DNA from: Marinobacter halotolerans
Lineage (GTDB): Bacteria > Pseudomonadota > Gammaproteobacteria > Pseudomonadales > Oleiphilaceae
Length of the DNA: 64,000 nucleotides
Direction of reading: 5' to 3'
Assembly (NCBI RefSeq): GCF_008795985.1
Contig: NZ_VMHP01000001.1
Coordinates: forward strand, 1 to 64,000
The notes below the pieces were generated by a model. It saw nothing but the letters and a program-made list of their open reading frames with translations, did no database searches and was not told the origin of the DNA. Both the position numbers and the translations under genes were made by a program. The stretch's first letter is position 1. Each line of letters begins with the position of its first letter. Below, piece after piece: positions 39,086 to 48,479 of this stretch.

Positions 39086-39748
39086 TCAGGTAAGAGAGCA
39101 GTCGCCCGGGAACTGGTCAACAAACCGCTGCCAGTCCCCGGGCTCATCGACATCCCATCGCGGTGGTAGCTGGGCACAGGACAGGCCGACCTCGGCCAGC
39201 CGGGCGATGGTCTGTTCCAGGGCCTGATCGGTGCCCCAGCTTATCCTGTCCAGCATGCCGGGCCGATGGGTGCGCGCGCCAATGAGCACATAGCCGCCGT
39301 CGTCCGAAGGTCCGAGCACCACATCAGCGGTTTCCAGCGCCTGAACCGCCTGCTGCACGTAGCCTGGGTCCACGGAAGGGCAGTCACTGCCCACAATCAG
39401 CGCTTTGGGGAACTCCGCCAGCCCCTGTGCTAGCGCCGCCTCCATTCGCTCACCCAACACATCCCCCTGCTGGGTGCCCTGCTTAACGCCAAGGGCCTGT
39501 ATGCGTTCAATAATGGGCCCGGCTGGCTGCGGCGTTTCGGGCAGCGATCGATCCCACAGGAACCGAACCTCATAACCACTGGCGCAAAGCCGTTCCAGCA
39601 CCGCCAGGCTCAGGGCAACGTGGGCCGCCAGGGCGCCCTGCTCGCCCAATTCCGGCATCAGGCGGGTTTTCACTCGACCGCGCTCCGGCCACTTGGCAAA
39701 CTGCATAACCAGTGCCGCTTCCGCTGACTTATTTCGCATTGCGTACAT
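39086..39748 (-). CDS. DUF2064 glycosyltransferase (TIGR04282, 'arsenosugar' family)
   Basis: This 220-residue protein belongs to the DUF2064 nucleotidyl/glycosyl transferase group: FAKWPERGRVKTRL near the N terminus, LIVGSDCPSVDPGYVQQAV, and VVLGPSDDGGYVLIGAR. The TIGR04282 model ties it to arsenosugar synthesis because it often sits with ArsM/ArsS-type genes. No such gene is nearby, so that name should be read as a family label. The ATG at 39748 overlaps the end of the partner gene by 20 bases; a second ATG at 39739 is possible. It is the second gene of a two-gene leftward operon. Confidence 0.85.
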   Translation of the reverse strand: MYAMRNKSAEAALVMQFAKWPERGRVKTRLMPELGEQGALAAHVALSLAVLERLCASGYEVRFLWDRSLPETPQPAGPIIERIQALGVKQGTQQGDVLGERMEAALAQGLAEFPKALIVGSDCPSVDPGYVQQAVQALETADVVLGPSDDGGYVLIGARTHRPGMLDRISWGTDQALEQTIARLAEVGLSCAQLPPRWDVDEPGDWQRFVDQFPGDCSLT

Positions 39749-40454
39749 CCGCCCGATAAAGTTTTGCCAGCGACTCCGGGGATGCGCCCCGCCAGTATCG
39801 CCAGCGTATCCGCCACATCAAAAAGACCGTACGCCAGGGCCCATTTTTCTGCCAGCGACGACTGTCCGTGATTACCGGATCGGAAATGCAGAAAGGCCGG
39901 GAAACCTGCTTCAAGCGCGAGGACAGTTCCACATCTTCCATCAAGGGTACGGGCGCAAAGCCACCCATTTTCTCGAACACCGACCGGCGCGCAAAGATTG
40001 CCTGGTCGCCGGTGGCGATACCGGTCAGCCGCGACCGCTGGCTCATGAACCAGCCAATTACCCGAAACAGCCGGCGTCGGCCGGTAAGGCGCACATCGAA
40101 CCGGCCCCAGGCAGCGTCGGATTCGGCGAATTCAGAGAGGCGGGAAACTGCGCTGGCGGGAAGACGCGTATCCGCGTGGAGAAACAGCAGAACATCGCCA
40201 AGCGCGACATCAGCTCCGGCATTCATCTGCACGGCCCGGCCCAGCTCCGAAACCACCACCCGATCGCAAAGCGGACCAGCCAGCCGCGCCGTGTCATCGT
40301 CACTGCCACCATCCACCACAATGATTTCGTGGCCAAGCGCACGCAGCGCCTGCAACCCGGACAGCGTTGACTCGATAGCGCCGGCTTCGCGCCAGACGGG
40401 AATAATCACACTCAATGAAAAGCGGTGCGGCAAGATGCCCCCTACAGAAAACAT
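39729..40454 (-). CDS. GT2-type glycosyltransferase (TIGR04283, 'arsenosugar' family)
   Basis: This 241-residue family 2 glycosyltransferase begins LSVIIPVWREAGAIESTLSG, with VVDGGSDDDTA and the DxD-like metal motif LFLHADTRLP. It is the usual partner of the DUF2064 protein downstream, with which it overlaps. The acceptor is unknown; membrane lipid, sugar or arsenic compound are all possible. It is transcribed away from the tRNA-Arg promoter at 40496-40524. Confidence 0.85.
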   Translation of the reverse strand: MFSVGGILPHRFSLSVIIPVWREAGAIESTLSGLQALRALGHEIIVVDGGSDDDTARLAGPLCDRVVVSELGRAVQMNAGADVALGDVLLFLHADTRLPASAVSRLSEFAESDAAWGRFDVRLTGRRRLFRVIGWFMSQRSRLTGIATGDQAIFARRSVFEKMGGFAPVPLMEDVELSSRLKQVSRPFCISDPVITDSRRWQKNGPWRTVFLMWRIRWRYWRGASPESLAKLYRADVRNAK

Positions 40455-40495
40455 AGGCCCTGTGGCTGCAACCGGGACGCAAAAACCAACGCACC

Positions 40496-40524
40496 TTGAG
40501 CCACAGCCGTTCGGCCGCTATCAT
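40496..40524 (+). promoter_or_regulatory. promoter of tRNA-Arg(CCT)
   Basis: TTGAGC (40496-40501) and TATCAT (40519-40524) are separated by exactly 17 bases, followed by a CG-rich start region, 20 bases before the tRNA. Together these are a convincing sigma-70 promoter for a stable RNA gene. Confidence 0.7.
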
Positions 40525-40544
40525 ACCGCCCTTCTCGCGTTAAT

Positions 40545-40621
40545 GCCCCCGTAGCTCATCTGGATAGAGCGTCCCCCTCCTAAGGGGAAGGTAGCAGGTT
40601 CGAGTCCTGCCGGGGGTACCA
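40545..40621 (+). tRNA. tRNA-Arg (anticodon CCT)
   Basis: The acceptor stem GCCCCCG / CGGGGGT closes with a G-T pair, followed by discriminator A and an encoded CCA (40619-40621). The D stem is GCTC/GAGC. The anticodon stem is TCCCC/GGGGA with loop CTCCTAA, placing anticodon CCT at 40579-40581. The T arm is GCAGG-TTCGAGT-CCTGC. At 77 bases with CCA all arms are intact. It decodes AGG arginine codons. Confidence 0.96.
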
Positions 40622-40809
40622 TCTGACACCCCCAATGAATCCGGGAATTCGGGCGTTAAGTCATAAGGTCTCTGACTTGCGTGATCGGCCTCTTCTCACT
40701 GATCAACAAACAAAGATGAAGAATATGAATCGCTGATCCTACCCTCCTTATGGCATTCGTTATGGCCTCTGTGCAAACATTCGAACTCCATCAACGATCT
40801 GGAAAAACA

Positions 40810-41484
40810 ATGGCCCGTTTTACCGAAATCGGCACTGCAACGATCCCCGGCAACGGTACGCAGCTGCGTTTGTTGCAGCGCAATGAGGAATTTTCCATCA
40901 AGATTGCCGGCACTACCGGCGAGTTGATGAACAGCCGGGTTCATGGGTCAGAAGATGCACTTGCAACCCTGGCCTGCGAGCGTATTGCAGAGCAACCGTC
41001 ACCCCGGGTTCTGATCGGCGGACTGGGTATGGGCTTTACGCTGGCTGCGGCACTGGCGGCGCTGGGCAAAGACGCTCAGGTGACAGTAGCCGAGCTGGTT
41101 CCTGAGGTGGAGACCTGGAATCGCGGCCCGCTGGGGGCAGCGGCTGGCAACCCACTCAACGACCCCAGAGCGATTGTGCAAATCGGGGATGTGGCTGAAA
41201 TCCTAAAAAAGAGCGACGGCCAATGGGATGCCATTCTTCTGGACGTCGACAATGGCCCAGAAGGGCTGACAAGAAAGGAAAACAACTGGATCTACTCAAC
41301 AGCGGGTATCGCTGCAGCCCAGAAAGCCCTGCGACCAGACGGCGTTTTGGCCTACTGGTCCGCCGGGCCAGAGCATTCCTTTACAGAGAGACTGCGCGGG
41401 GCCGGGTTCTCGGTAGAGCCCGTTACCGTCCGTGGCCTGCGCCCCGGTAAAGGCGCCTACCATATTATCTGGCTGGCCTGGTAA
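40810..41484 (+). CDS. spermidine synthase-like protein
   Basis: This 224-residue protein has the class I methyltransferase fold of spermidine/spermine synthases, with the nucleotide motif VLIGGLGMGFTLAAALAAL, the acidic VAELVPEVETWN and the catalytic-Asp region AILLDVDNGPEGL. It lacks some of the N-terminal beta-barrel expected in true spermidine synthases, and no speD is nearby, so the reaction is open. The start at 40810 has GGAAAAA upstream; an earlier ATG at 40750 gives 20 more residues but looks unlike the family. Confidence 0.78.
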   Translation: MARFTEIGTATIPGNGTQLRLLQRNEEFSIKIAGTTGELMNSRVHGSEDALATLACERIAEQPSPRVLIGGLGMGFTLAAALAALGKDAQVTVAELVPEVETWNRGPLGAAAGNPLNDPRAIVQIGDVAEILKKSDGQWDAILLDVDNGPEGLTRKENNWIYSTAGIAAAQKALRPDGVLAYWSAGPEHSFTERLRGAGFSVEPVTVRGLRPGKGAYHIIWLAW

Positions 41485-41502
41485 GCGCCCCCTTCATAAG
41501 AT

Positions 41503-42195
41503 CTATTCAACCAAAGGTGTTGGCCGCACAAGAATTTCGTTCACATCCACGTGAGCAGGCTGAACCACAGCGTACATGACGGCGTTGGCCACATCCTCCG
41601 GTTTAAGTGCATGAGCGGGCGGCGAATCAAAGAAGGGCGTATCCACCATGCCTGGCTCAATCAGCGTGACACGGATACCTGACCCCCGAAGCTCTTCGCG
41701 AACGCCATAGCCGATGGCAGACACTGCCCACTTGGTGGCGCTGTACATCGAACCGGGGATGGTGGTTCGCCCAGCCGCCGAGCCGGTCAGCAGCAGGTGC
41801 CCCCTACTTTCCCGCAGTGCCGGGAGGCAATGCTGGATGGTCAGGCCGACACCCAGAATATTGGTCAGGATCATGTCCTTCCACACATCCGGATCGGCCG
41901 CGCTAAAGCCACCCGGCTCTCCGCCGCGGCCGGCATTGGCGAATACTGCGTCAATGCGCCCGAAGGTTTTCAGTGCCTGGCTCACCAAATTCTGCTGGTC
42001 CTCTCCACTTTGCACATCGCACTGAACGGTTAGCACGTTGCTCTCACCACCGAGTTCATCGCGAAGGCCGGCAAGCTTGTCCTGCGAACGCGCCGCCAGC
42101 ACCAGCCTATAGCCCTGTTTCGCGGCCGCCCGTGCGGTTTCCGCACCAATACCCGAGGAAGCACCGGTTATCAGAATTACGGGTTTGTCTGCCAT
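41503..42195 (-). CDS. short-chain dehydrogenase/reductase
   Basis: This 230-residue classical SDR has ITGASSGIGAETARAA (about 8-23), NAGRG, catalytic Ser in LLTGSAAGRTTIPGSMYSAT and YxxxK (MYSATKWAVS). The family is large and the substrate is unknown. The strong ribosome site AAAGGAG precedes the ATG. It is convergent with the spermidine synthase-like gene and divergent from the patatin gene. Confidence 0.88.
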   Translation of the reverse strand: MADKPVILITGASSGIGAETARAAAKQGYRLVLAARSQDKLAGLRDELGGESNVLTVQCDVQSGEDQQNLVSQALKTFGRIDAVFANAGRGGEPGGFSAADPDVWKDMILTNILGVGLTIQHCLPALRESRGHLLLTGSAAGRTTIPGSMYSATKWAVSAIGYGVREELRGSGIRVTLIEPGMVDTPFFDSPPAHALKPEDVANAVMYAVVQPAHVDVNEILVRPTPLVE

Positions 42196-42398
42196 AAGAT
42201 TTGTCTCCTTTCATCTAATTTACGCGGGAAACAGTACGGCATCAGTATGTAATCAGACCGTCGGGGGTATCAATCGAAACTGACTCGGTCGTGACGCTGA
42301 ACGGATTCGAAACCAATGCTCGTTATAAGCAATAATGATATTTTTATAAAGCGGTCTCTCGGGGATCAGATGCGCAAAAAGGAGGCAAACCGACCAGG

Positions 42399-43253
42399 AT
42401 GTCAATGGAGAACGGATTCAGAGCTTTGGTGGTTGAAGGTGGCGCCATGCGGGGTATTTTTGCGGCGGGCGTTCTTGATGCTTTCCTGGAACGCGACTAC
42501 CACCCGTTCCATAGAGCCTATGGTGTTTCGGCAGGCGCCACGAATCTGGTGGGGTATCTGGCAGGAGATCATGGTAGAAGCCGGCAAATCATCACCGGTC
42601 ACGCCTGCCAGCCGGATTTTATTGACTGGAAGCGCTTTGCCCGCGGCGGTCACCTGTGTGACGTTGGGTGGCTCTGGCAGCAGTCGTTCAAGGATGTGCC
42701 CCTGAGCCTGGGGAACTACCTGAACGGGACAACCGAACTATGGGTGACCACCACATCGGCCGTGACCGGGAAGCCCTGTTATTTCCGGGTGAACGAACAG
42801 AACCTGCATGAAGTGGTCACTGCCTCCTGCTCTATCCCCATTGCCTACCGGGATTACCCGCAAGTCAATGGCGAACCGATGACAGACGGCGGCCTGGCCG
42901 ATGCCATTCCAGTGGTAAAGGCCTACGAGGACGGTGCCCGGGACATTACCGTGGTGCTGTCACGCCCTGCCGGCTACCGTAAAAAACCACAGAAGTTTCC
43001 CTTCGTGCCCAAGCGTCTGTTCCGGGACTATCCTGCCCTTGCCGAGGTCTCTCTGCGTCGGGCAGAACGCTACAACGCCACCCTGTCTTTCATCGAGAAC
43101 CCGCCCGAAGACTGCACCGTCCATGTTATCGCTCCGACCAGCGCTTTTGCCGTTGGCCGGCTGACGCGAAACCCGAAGCTACTGGACGATGGATATCAGG
43201 AGGGACACGAGGCCGGGCTCAGCTATCTTGATCAGCTGAACCCGGCCCATTAG
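42399..43253 (+). CDS. patatin-like phospholipase
   Basis: This 284-residue patatin-family lipid hydrolase has the oxyanion loop VVEGGAMRGIF (11-21), the nucleophile S44 in GVSAGATN and the catalytic Asp in TDGGLADAIPV. It lacks a signal peptide, so it is probably cytoplasmic or handed on by another system. AGGAGG lies 13 bases before the ATG at 42399. It would release fatty acids from phospholipids or other lipids. It ends with a four-base convergent overlap with the universal stress protein gene. Confidence 0.9.
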   Translation: MSMENGFRALVVEGGAMRGIFAAGVLDAFLERDYHPFHRAYGVSAGATNLVGYLAGDHGRSRQIITGHACQPDFIDWKRFARGGHLCDVGWLWQQSFKDVPLSLGNYLNGTTELWVTTTSAVTGKPCYFRVNEQNLHEVVTASCSIPIAYRDYPQVNGEPMTDGGLADAIPVVKAYEDGARDITVVLSRPAGYRKKPQKFPFVPKRLFRDYPALAEVSLRRAERYNATLSFIENPPEDCTVHVIAPTSAFAVGRLTRNPKLLDDGYQEGHEAGLSYLDQLNPAH

Positions 43254-44146
43254 CGGAGTATCACCAGCGGTTTCTTAGCGGTTTCCAGCATTCGGGTGGT
43301 GGTGCTTCCCACCAGGAACTGGCGAATGCGGGAATGACCATAGGCACCCATGATCAGAATGTCGATGTTGTGCTCTTCCTGATAGGCGTGCAGTGTCTGC
43401 TCCACATCCCCCTGCCGGATAGCCGGGTGAATCTCGGAACCCTGATCGGACAGCAACCGCTCTGCCCGCTTGAGCTGTTCCTGATGCTCGGCGGTGTCGG
43501 CGCCCACCAGTACCAGATGCAGTGGCATACCATGGAACACAGGTGTGGCGGACAGCAGTTCAATGCTACGGAACGCCGTAGCACTGCCATCAAAGGCAAG
43601 CATGGCACTGCGGGGCTGAACGTATTCATCCGGCACCATCAAGATGGGCCGGTGAACACTGCGGATAACCGTTTCCAGCTGGCTGCCCACGTGCCGGCCC
43701 GCCGCGGCGCTGCTTTCACCGTGCAGGCCCATAACGAATAGCTGGGAATCCGACTCAAGCTCCACCAGTGAGCTGGCCAGATCATCGTGACGCTGGCGTT
43801 TGGTTGCTTTGTCCATGCCGTCGGCAAGAACCCGCTTTTCCGCCTCGTCCAGCAACACATGCCCGTGTTTCAGGGCAAGCTTGCTGCGCTCCTGATCCAG
43901 GCTGACCAGTTCTTCCTGAAGCTGTTCGCGGCTGCCAAGGCCAATGCTGCCGCTCATGTCGGTTCTGGCAGGATACTTTTCCTCGTCCAGTACATGTAGC
44001 AGCATCAGCGGGGCACCCATGCGCTGGCTGGCCCAGGCAGAGTAATCACACACGGCAAGTGCAGCCTCAGAGCCGTCGATGCAAGCGACAACCTGCAATG
44101 GTTGCAAGGATTCCGGAGCCCCGTCCTCACGGTTTTCAATGGTCAT
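43250..44146 (-). CDS. tandem universal stress protein
   Basis: This 298-residue protein is a tandem of two UspA domains: the first begins [20 protein letters not shown], the second [20 protein letters not shown], ending with the nucleotide-binding loop [19 protein letters not shown]. Tandem forms act as ATP-binding stress proteins. It follows the SulP gene by 13 bases, so the two are co-transcribed; USP-SulP pairs occur in other bacteria, but I do not know a shared task. Ribosome site GGAG precedes the ATG. Confidence 0.92.
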   Translation of the reverse strand: MTIENREDGAPESLQPLQVVACIDGSEAALAVCDYSAWASQRMGAPLMLLHVLDEEKYPARTDMSGSIGLGSREQLQEELVSLDQERSKLALKHGHVLLDEAEKRVLADGMDKATKRQRHDDLASSLVELESDSQLFVMGLHGESSAAAGRHVGSQLETVIRSVHRPILMVPDEYVQPRSAMLAFDGSATAFRSIELLSATPVFHGMPLHLVLVGADTAEHQEQLKRAERLLSDQGSEIHPAIRQGDVEQTLHAYQEEHNIDILIMGAYGHSRIRQFLVGSTTTRMLETAKKPLVILR

Positions 44147-44159
44147 TGTTCTATCTCCG

Positions 44160-45647
44160 TCAGTGGGCCATCAAGCGTTCAACGGCATCGGGTTTATCAT
44201 GCACGCCAAAGCGGTCCACAATGGTTGCGCTGGCCTCGTTCAGGCCGATCACTTCCACGTCCGCGCCCTCGCGGCGGAACTTCACAACCGCTTTGTCCAG
44301 AGCGCCGACAGCGGTGATGTCCCAGAAGTGCGCCCGGCTGAGGTCGATCACCACATTATCCGTTGCTTCTTTAAAATCAAAGGATTCGATGAATTTCTCA
44401 GACGAACTGAAGAAGACCTGGCCGATCACCGTGTAAGTGCGGGTGTCGGTGGCCTCGTCATAGTCGGAATTCACAAGCATGTAGTGGCCAATCTTGTTGG
44501 CAAAGAACAGCGCAGCCAGCAATACGCCCGCCAGTACACCAAAGGCTAGGTTATGGGTTGCCACTACAACAATGACCGTAACCACCATGACGATGTTGGT
44601 GGAGAGCGGGTGCTCTTTCAGATTCTTGATTGAAGCCCAGCTGAAGGTGCCGATGGACACCATGATCATTACGGCCACCAGTGCCGCCATGGGAATCTGT
44701 ACCAGCCACTGGTCCAGCACCAGCACCATCATCAGCAGGAACACACCGGCGGTCAGGGTCGAGAGCCGGGTGCGGCCACCGGATTTAACGTTAATGATGG
44801 ACTGGCCAATCATCGCGCAGCCTGCCATGCCGCCCAGCAGTCCCGAGCCGATATTGGCAATGCCCTGCCCTTTGCATTCGCGGTTACGATCACTGGTGGT
44901 GTCGGTCAGGTCATCCACAATCGTGGCTGTCATCATGGACTCCAGCAAACCAACCACCGTCAGTCCGACCGAATAAGGCAGGATAATCATCAGCGTTTCC
45001 AGATTCAGCGGTACATCCGGCCAGAGAAAAATCGGCAGGGTGTCCGGCAGCTGACCCATGTCGCCCACGGTACGAATATCAATGTTGTAGACCATGGCGA
45101 CCGCCGTAAGCGCCACAATGCAGATCAGCGGCGAGGGCAGGATTTTGCCCACCAGGGGAAGCAGTGGAAACAGGTAGATGATACCAAGGCCCGCAGCGGT
45201 CATGGCGTACACATGCCAGGTTACGTTGGTCAGCTCCGGCAACTGGGCCATAAAAATCAGAATGGCCAGGGCGTTCACAAATCCCGTCACCACCGATCGG
45301 GACACGAACCGCATCAGCGACCCAAGCCTGAGATAGCCGGCCACAATTTGCAGCGCACCGGTCAAAAGGGTCGCAGCCAGCAGATATTCAAGACCATGTT
45401 CCTTTACCAGCGTGACCATCAGCAACGCCATGGCGCCCGTCGCCGCAGAGATCATTCCCGGGCGCCCTCCGACAAAGGCGATCACCACGGCGATGCAGAA
45501 AGAGGCATAAAGCCCGACCTTCGGGTCCACTCCGGCAATAATCGAGAACGCAATGGCTTCGGGAATCAGGGCGAGGGCTACCACAATTCCGGCGAGGAGG
45601 TCCCCGCGTATGTTGGAGAGCCAGTTTTGTTTGAGGCTATTGATCAT
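44160..45647 (-). CDS. SulP-family inorganic anion transporter with STAS domain
   Basis: This 495-residue transporter of the SLC26/SulP family has about ten membrane helices (from [19 protein letters not shown] to [17 protein letters not shown]) and a C-terminal cytoplasmic STAS domain (about 400-490, [20 protein letters not shown]). Substrates in this family are bicarbonate, sulfate or dicarboxylates; sequence alone does not decide. It is the first gene of a two-gene leftward operon with the tandem universal stress protein. Confidence 0.9.
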   Translation of the reverse strand: MINSLKQNWLSNIRGDLLAGIVVALALIPEAIAFSIIAGVDPKVGLYASFCIAVVIAFVGGRPGMISAATGAMALLMVTLVKEHGLEYLLAATLLTGALQIVAGYLRLGSLMRFVSRSVVTGFVNALAILIFMAQLPELTNVTWHVYAMTAAGLGIIYLFPLLPLVGKILPSPLICIVALTAVAMVYNIDIRTVGDMGQLPDTLPIFLWPDVPLNLETLMIILPYSVGLTVVGLLESMMTATIVDDLTDTTSDRNRECKGQGIANIGSGLLGGMAGCAMIGQSIINVKSGGRTRLSTLTAGVFLLMMVLVLDQWLVQIPMAALVAVMIMVSIGTFSWASIKNLKEHPLSTNIVMVVTVIVVVATHNLAFGVLAGVLLAALFFANKIGHYMLVNSDYDEATDTRTYTVIGQVFFSSSEKFIESFDFKEATDNVVIDLSRAHFWDITAVGALDKAVVKFRREGADVEVIGLNEASATIVDRFGVHDKPDAVERLMAH

Positions 45648-46034
45648 AGTCAGTAGGTCCGATCGAGATTACAGAGACTGATAACGCGCTGAGACACAAT
45701 GCTTCGCCTGCCCGGGAACGACACGATATACAGGGGTTAAGCCTTGCTCAGAATTCAGAGAGAGGGTATTGCTTGTGCGCTATGGCGGAAGGATTGTCAC
45801 GGTATGGTTTCAGTATTGTCTGATGAAATTGGAACTTCGCTCAGTTAAGGGCGCGGAGCTTACCAGATCGCAACAATAAAAGACACCGATAGCACTGACC
45901 CGATCACAGCATCTGTGTTAGCGTGACGGATAATTGTGCAAAAGGTGCAAAAAGCACCCGGTAATTATGTATAGCGAGGGACGAACACCTAAAAGGAGAC
46001 CATACTCAGAACAACAGTCAAAAGGCACGCCGTT
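45648..46034. other. 387-base gap between sulP and the GGDEF-EAL gene
   Basis: Two genes diverge from this gap, so it holds both promoters. It contains a hairpin-like segment at 45930-45968 (ATAATT ... GGTGC-AAAAA-GCACC ... AATTAT) and a short inverted repeat CACAG-CAT-CTGTG (45905-45917). Convincing -35/-10 pairs were not found. No gene is seen. Confidence 0.5.
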
Positions 46035-48419
46035 ATGACCGCAAGCTGGATGGAAAAGCGCAGGCTGACGGCACTCAAACGCCTGGGAATACTGGATACC
46101 CCGCCTGAACACCGTTTTGACCGGCTTACCAGTATTGTTCGCCGGATCTATCAGGTACCTATCGCCCTGATCTCCCTGATTGATGACGACCGCCAATGGT
46201 TCAAGTCCAGGCAGGGTCTGGAAGTGGACGAGACCCCCAGGGCCCATGCCTTCTGCGATTACACCATCCGTCAAGACAGGCCTTTCATCGTCGAAGACGC
46301 AACGCTCGACCCCCGCTTCAAAGACAACCCATTGGTCACCGGGCCGCCCCACGTGCGCTTTTACGCCGGCATGCCCATCCGTGAACCCAGCGGATTCAAA
46401 GTCGGGAGCCTGTGTATTATTGACCGGGCTCCGCGCAACATTCAGGAAATGGACCTGGACCTTCTGCGGAACGTGGCCAGCCTGGTGGAAGATGAAATCG
46501 AACGCGCCTTCCTCACGGGAGACAGCGATGATTTCGTTGAGGTCTCCCATTTAACCCGCTCCATTCACCGTGCCCAGAATATTTTTCTAACTCACGACAG
46601 CCTGAGCGCGGCACTGGAATTTGTTCTCAATGACCTTCTGGCGCTCACCGCCAGCCAGTTCGGTTTTATTGGGGAAATTCTTCACCACCCTGACGAAACC
46701 CCTTATCTGAAAATTGGCGCCATTACCAACATCGCCTGGAACCCTGAAACCGAAGCGCTGTATCAGCAGGTCAAACGGCGCGGGCTGATATTTGAACAAA
46801 ACGATAACCTGCTGGGTGCTTCAATGCTGGCGGATCAGTTCATCATCGCCAACGATTTTTCATCAGACCCGAGACGTGGCGGCCTGCCCGACAAGCATCC
46901 GCCAATCAGTTCTTACTTCGGTGTTCCGATCTATGCGGGAAGTGAAAAAGTCGGCTTGGTAGGGCTCGCCAACCGCATGGATGGCTACTCGGAAAACCTG
47001 GCCGGCGAGCTGGAGCCTCTGTTACAGACCGTCGGCCAGTTCATTGAACGCAAACGTCTGCACCGTGAGAAAAGCGAACACAGCCGAAGCCTTGAACGGG
47101 CTGCGAACTATGATTCGTTAACCGGCCTGCCCAACCGCCGGCGGCTGACAGAACTGTTCGAACAGGAACTGGTTGAGGCTGACAGACGCAACGGACTGTT
47201 GTCCGTATGCTTTATTGATCTTGACGGTTTCAAAGAGATAAACGATCGCTATGACCATTCCGCTGGCGATTTTGTTCTGAAGGAAGTGGCCGGCAGGCTG
47301 CAGGGCGCCTTGCGAGAGCATGATGTTATCGCGAGACTTGGTGGCGATGAGTTTGTCGCTATCCTGCGCGATGTGGAAAACGAGTCTGTCTATGACCGCA
47401 TGCTGGAGGCCATTCGTCAGCCTCTTGGCTTCGGGGATCAGGTATTTGAGCTGTCCGGCAGCATGGGAATCACGGTCTACCCGGATGACCGGGTCGATAC
47501 AGACCTGCTCCTGCGCCATGCTGATCAGGCCATGTACGCGGCAAAAGAATCCGGCAAAAACCAGTACCGGCATTTCGATCTCCAGTCCCACGTACTGCGG
47601 AAGGAACGTGACCGCGTGCTCGAGCAGACGCCCCACGCGCTTAAGGAGGGCCAATTTGAACTCTATCTCCAGCCCAAAATCAATCTGACGGCCCGGACCG
47701 TTGAGGGCTTTGAGGCTCTGATCCGCTGGAACCACCCGACCGAGGGCCTGCTGGCGCCGGGCGCATTTCTGCCACATCTGGAGTACACCGAATTTGCCGA
47801 CGATGTAGGTCGGTTCGTACTGACAGATGCGGTCGACATGCTTGAACAATGGTCCGATGAAGGACTGTCCTATTGCCTGAGCATCAACCTGAGCCCATCC
47901 CATTTCCTGAGCGAGCGATTTATCCCCGACCTGGAATCAGCCCTTGCCGGGACAGACAGCCGGCTGCGGTCACGCCTGGTGCTGGAAATTCTTGAAACCA
48001 CCACGCTCGACAACACCGAAAAGGTCATCGAAAACCTGGCAGCCTGCCGGGCGCTGGGCGTGCAGATTTCCCTGGATGATTTCGGAACCGGCTACTCTTC
48101 CCTGGACTATTTCCGCCGGCTGAATGTGGATGAAATCAAGGTGGACCGTTCCTTCGTGTCGGACATGTTGACCAGGCCCGACGATGAGCTGATTGTGAGT
48201 GCGATCATTGGCCTGTCCCAGAACTTCGGCAGGCGGGTGGTTGCCGAGGGCATCGAGACACTGGAAGTCCAGGAGCGTCTGGTGGCCATGGGCTGCGAGG
48301 TTGGACAGGGGTTTTATTACACCCGTCCCGTTCCTCGCGAGCAAGCACTGGCCTGGGCCAGAAGCTTCTCACCCGAACCTCCAGCTCAAACTTCAGGCCT
48401 GCCAGCAGGATTGGCCTGA
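46035..48419 (+). CDS. GAF-GAF-GGDEF-EAL cyclic-di-GMP protein
   Basis: This 794-residue soluble protein has two sensory GAF domains (about 20-165 and 195-335), a diguanylate cyclase domain with an intact GGDEF at 436-440 and an inhibitory I-site RxxD just upstream (REHDVIARLGGDEF), and a phosphodiesterase domain with EAL at 560-562, DDFGTGYSSL, KVDRSF and VVAEGIET. Both catalytic signatures are complete, so it could make and break c-di-GMP, with the GAF domains choosing. No membrane segment. A 60-base gap separates it from the next gene. Confidence 0.93.
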   Translation: MTASWMEKRRLTALKRLGILDTPPEHRFDRLTSIVRRIYQVPIALISLIDDDRQWFKSRQGLEVDETPRAHAFCDYTIRQDRPFIVEDATLDPRFKDNPLVTGPPHVRFYAGMPIREPSGFKVGSLCIIDRAPRNIQEMDLDLLRNVASLVEDEIERAFLTGDSDDFVEVSHLTRSIHRAQNIFLTHDSLSAALEFVLNDLLALTASQFGFIGEILHHPDETPYLKIGAITNIAWNPETEALYQQVKRRGLIFEQNDNLLGASMLADQFIIANDFSSDPRRGGLPDKHPPISSYFGVPIYAGSEKVGLVGLANRMDGYSENLAGELEPLLQTVGQFIERKRLHREKSEHSRSLERAANYDSLTGLPNRRRLTELFEQELVEADRRNGLLSVCFIDLDGFKEINDRYDHSAGDFVLKEVAGRLQGALREHDVIARLGGDEFVAILRDVENESVYDRMLEAIRQPLGFGDQVFELSGSMGITVYPDDRVDTDLLLRHADQAMYAAKESGKNQYRHFDLQSHVLRKERDRVLEQTPHALKEGQFELYLQPKINLTARTVEGFEALIRWNHPTEGLLAPGAFLPHLEYTEFADDVGRFVLTDAVDMLEQWSDEGLSYCLSINLSPSHFLSERFIPDLESALAGTDSRLRSRLVLEILETTTLDNTEKVIENLAACRALGVQISLDDFGTGYSSLDYFRRLNVDEIKVDRSFVSDMLTRPDDELIVSAIIGLSQNFGRRVVAEGIETLEVQERLVAMGCEVGQGFYYTRPVPREQALAWARSFSPEPPAQTSGLPAGLA

Positions 48420-48479
48420 AAACTGCTTCAGTCAGCATTAAGCACGAATTGCTTACCCTGTTGATTGGAGGATACATCC

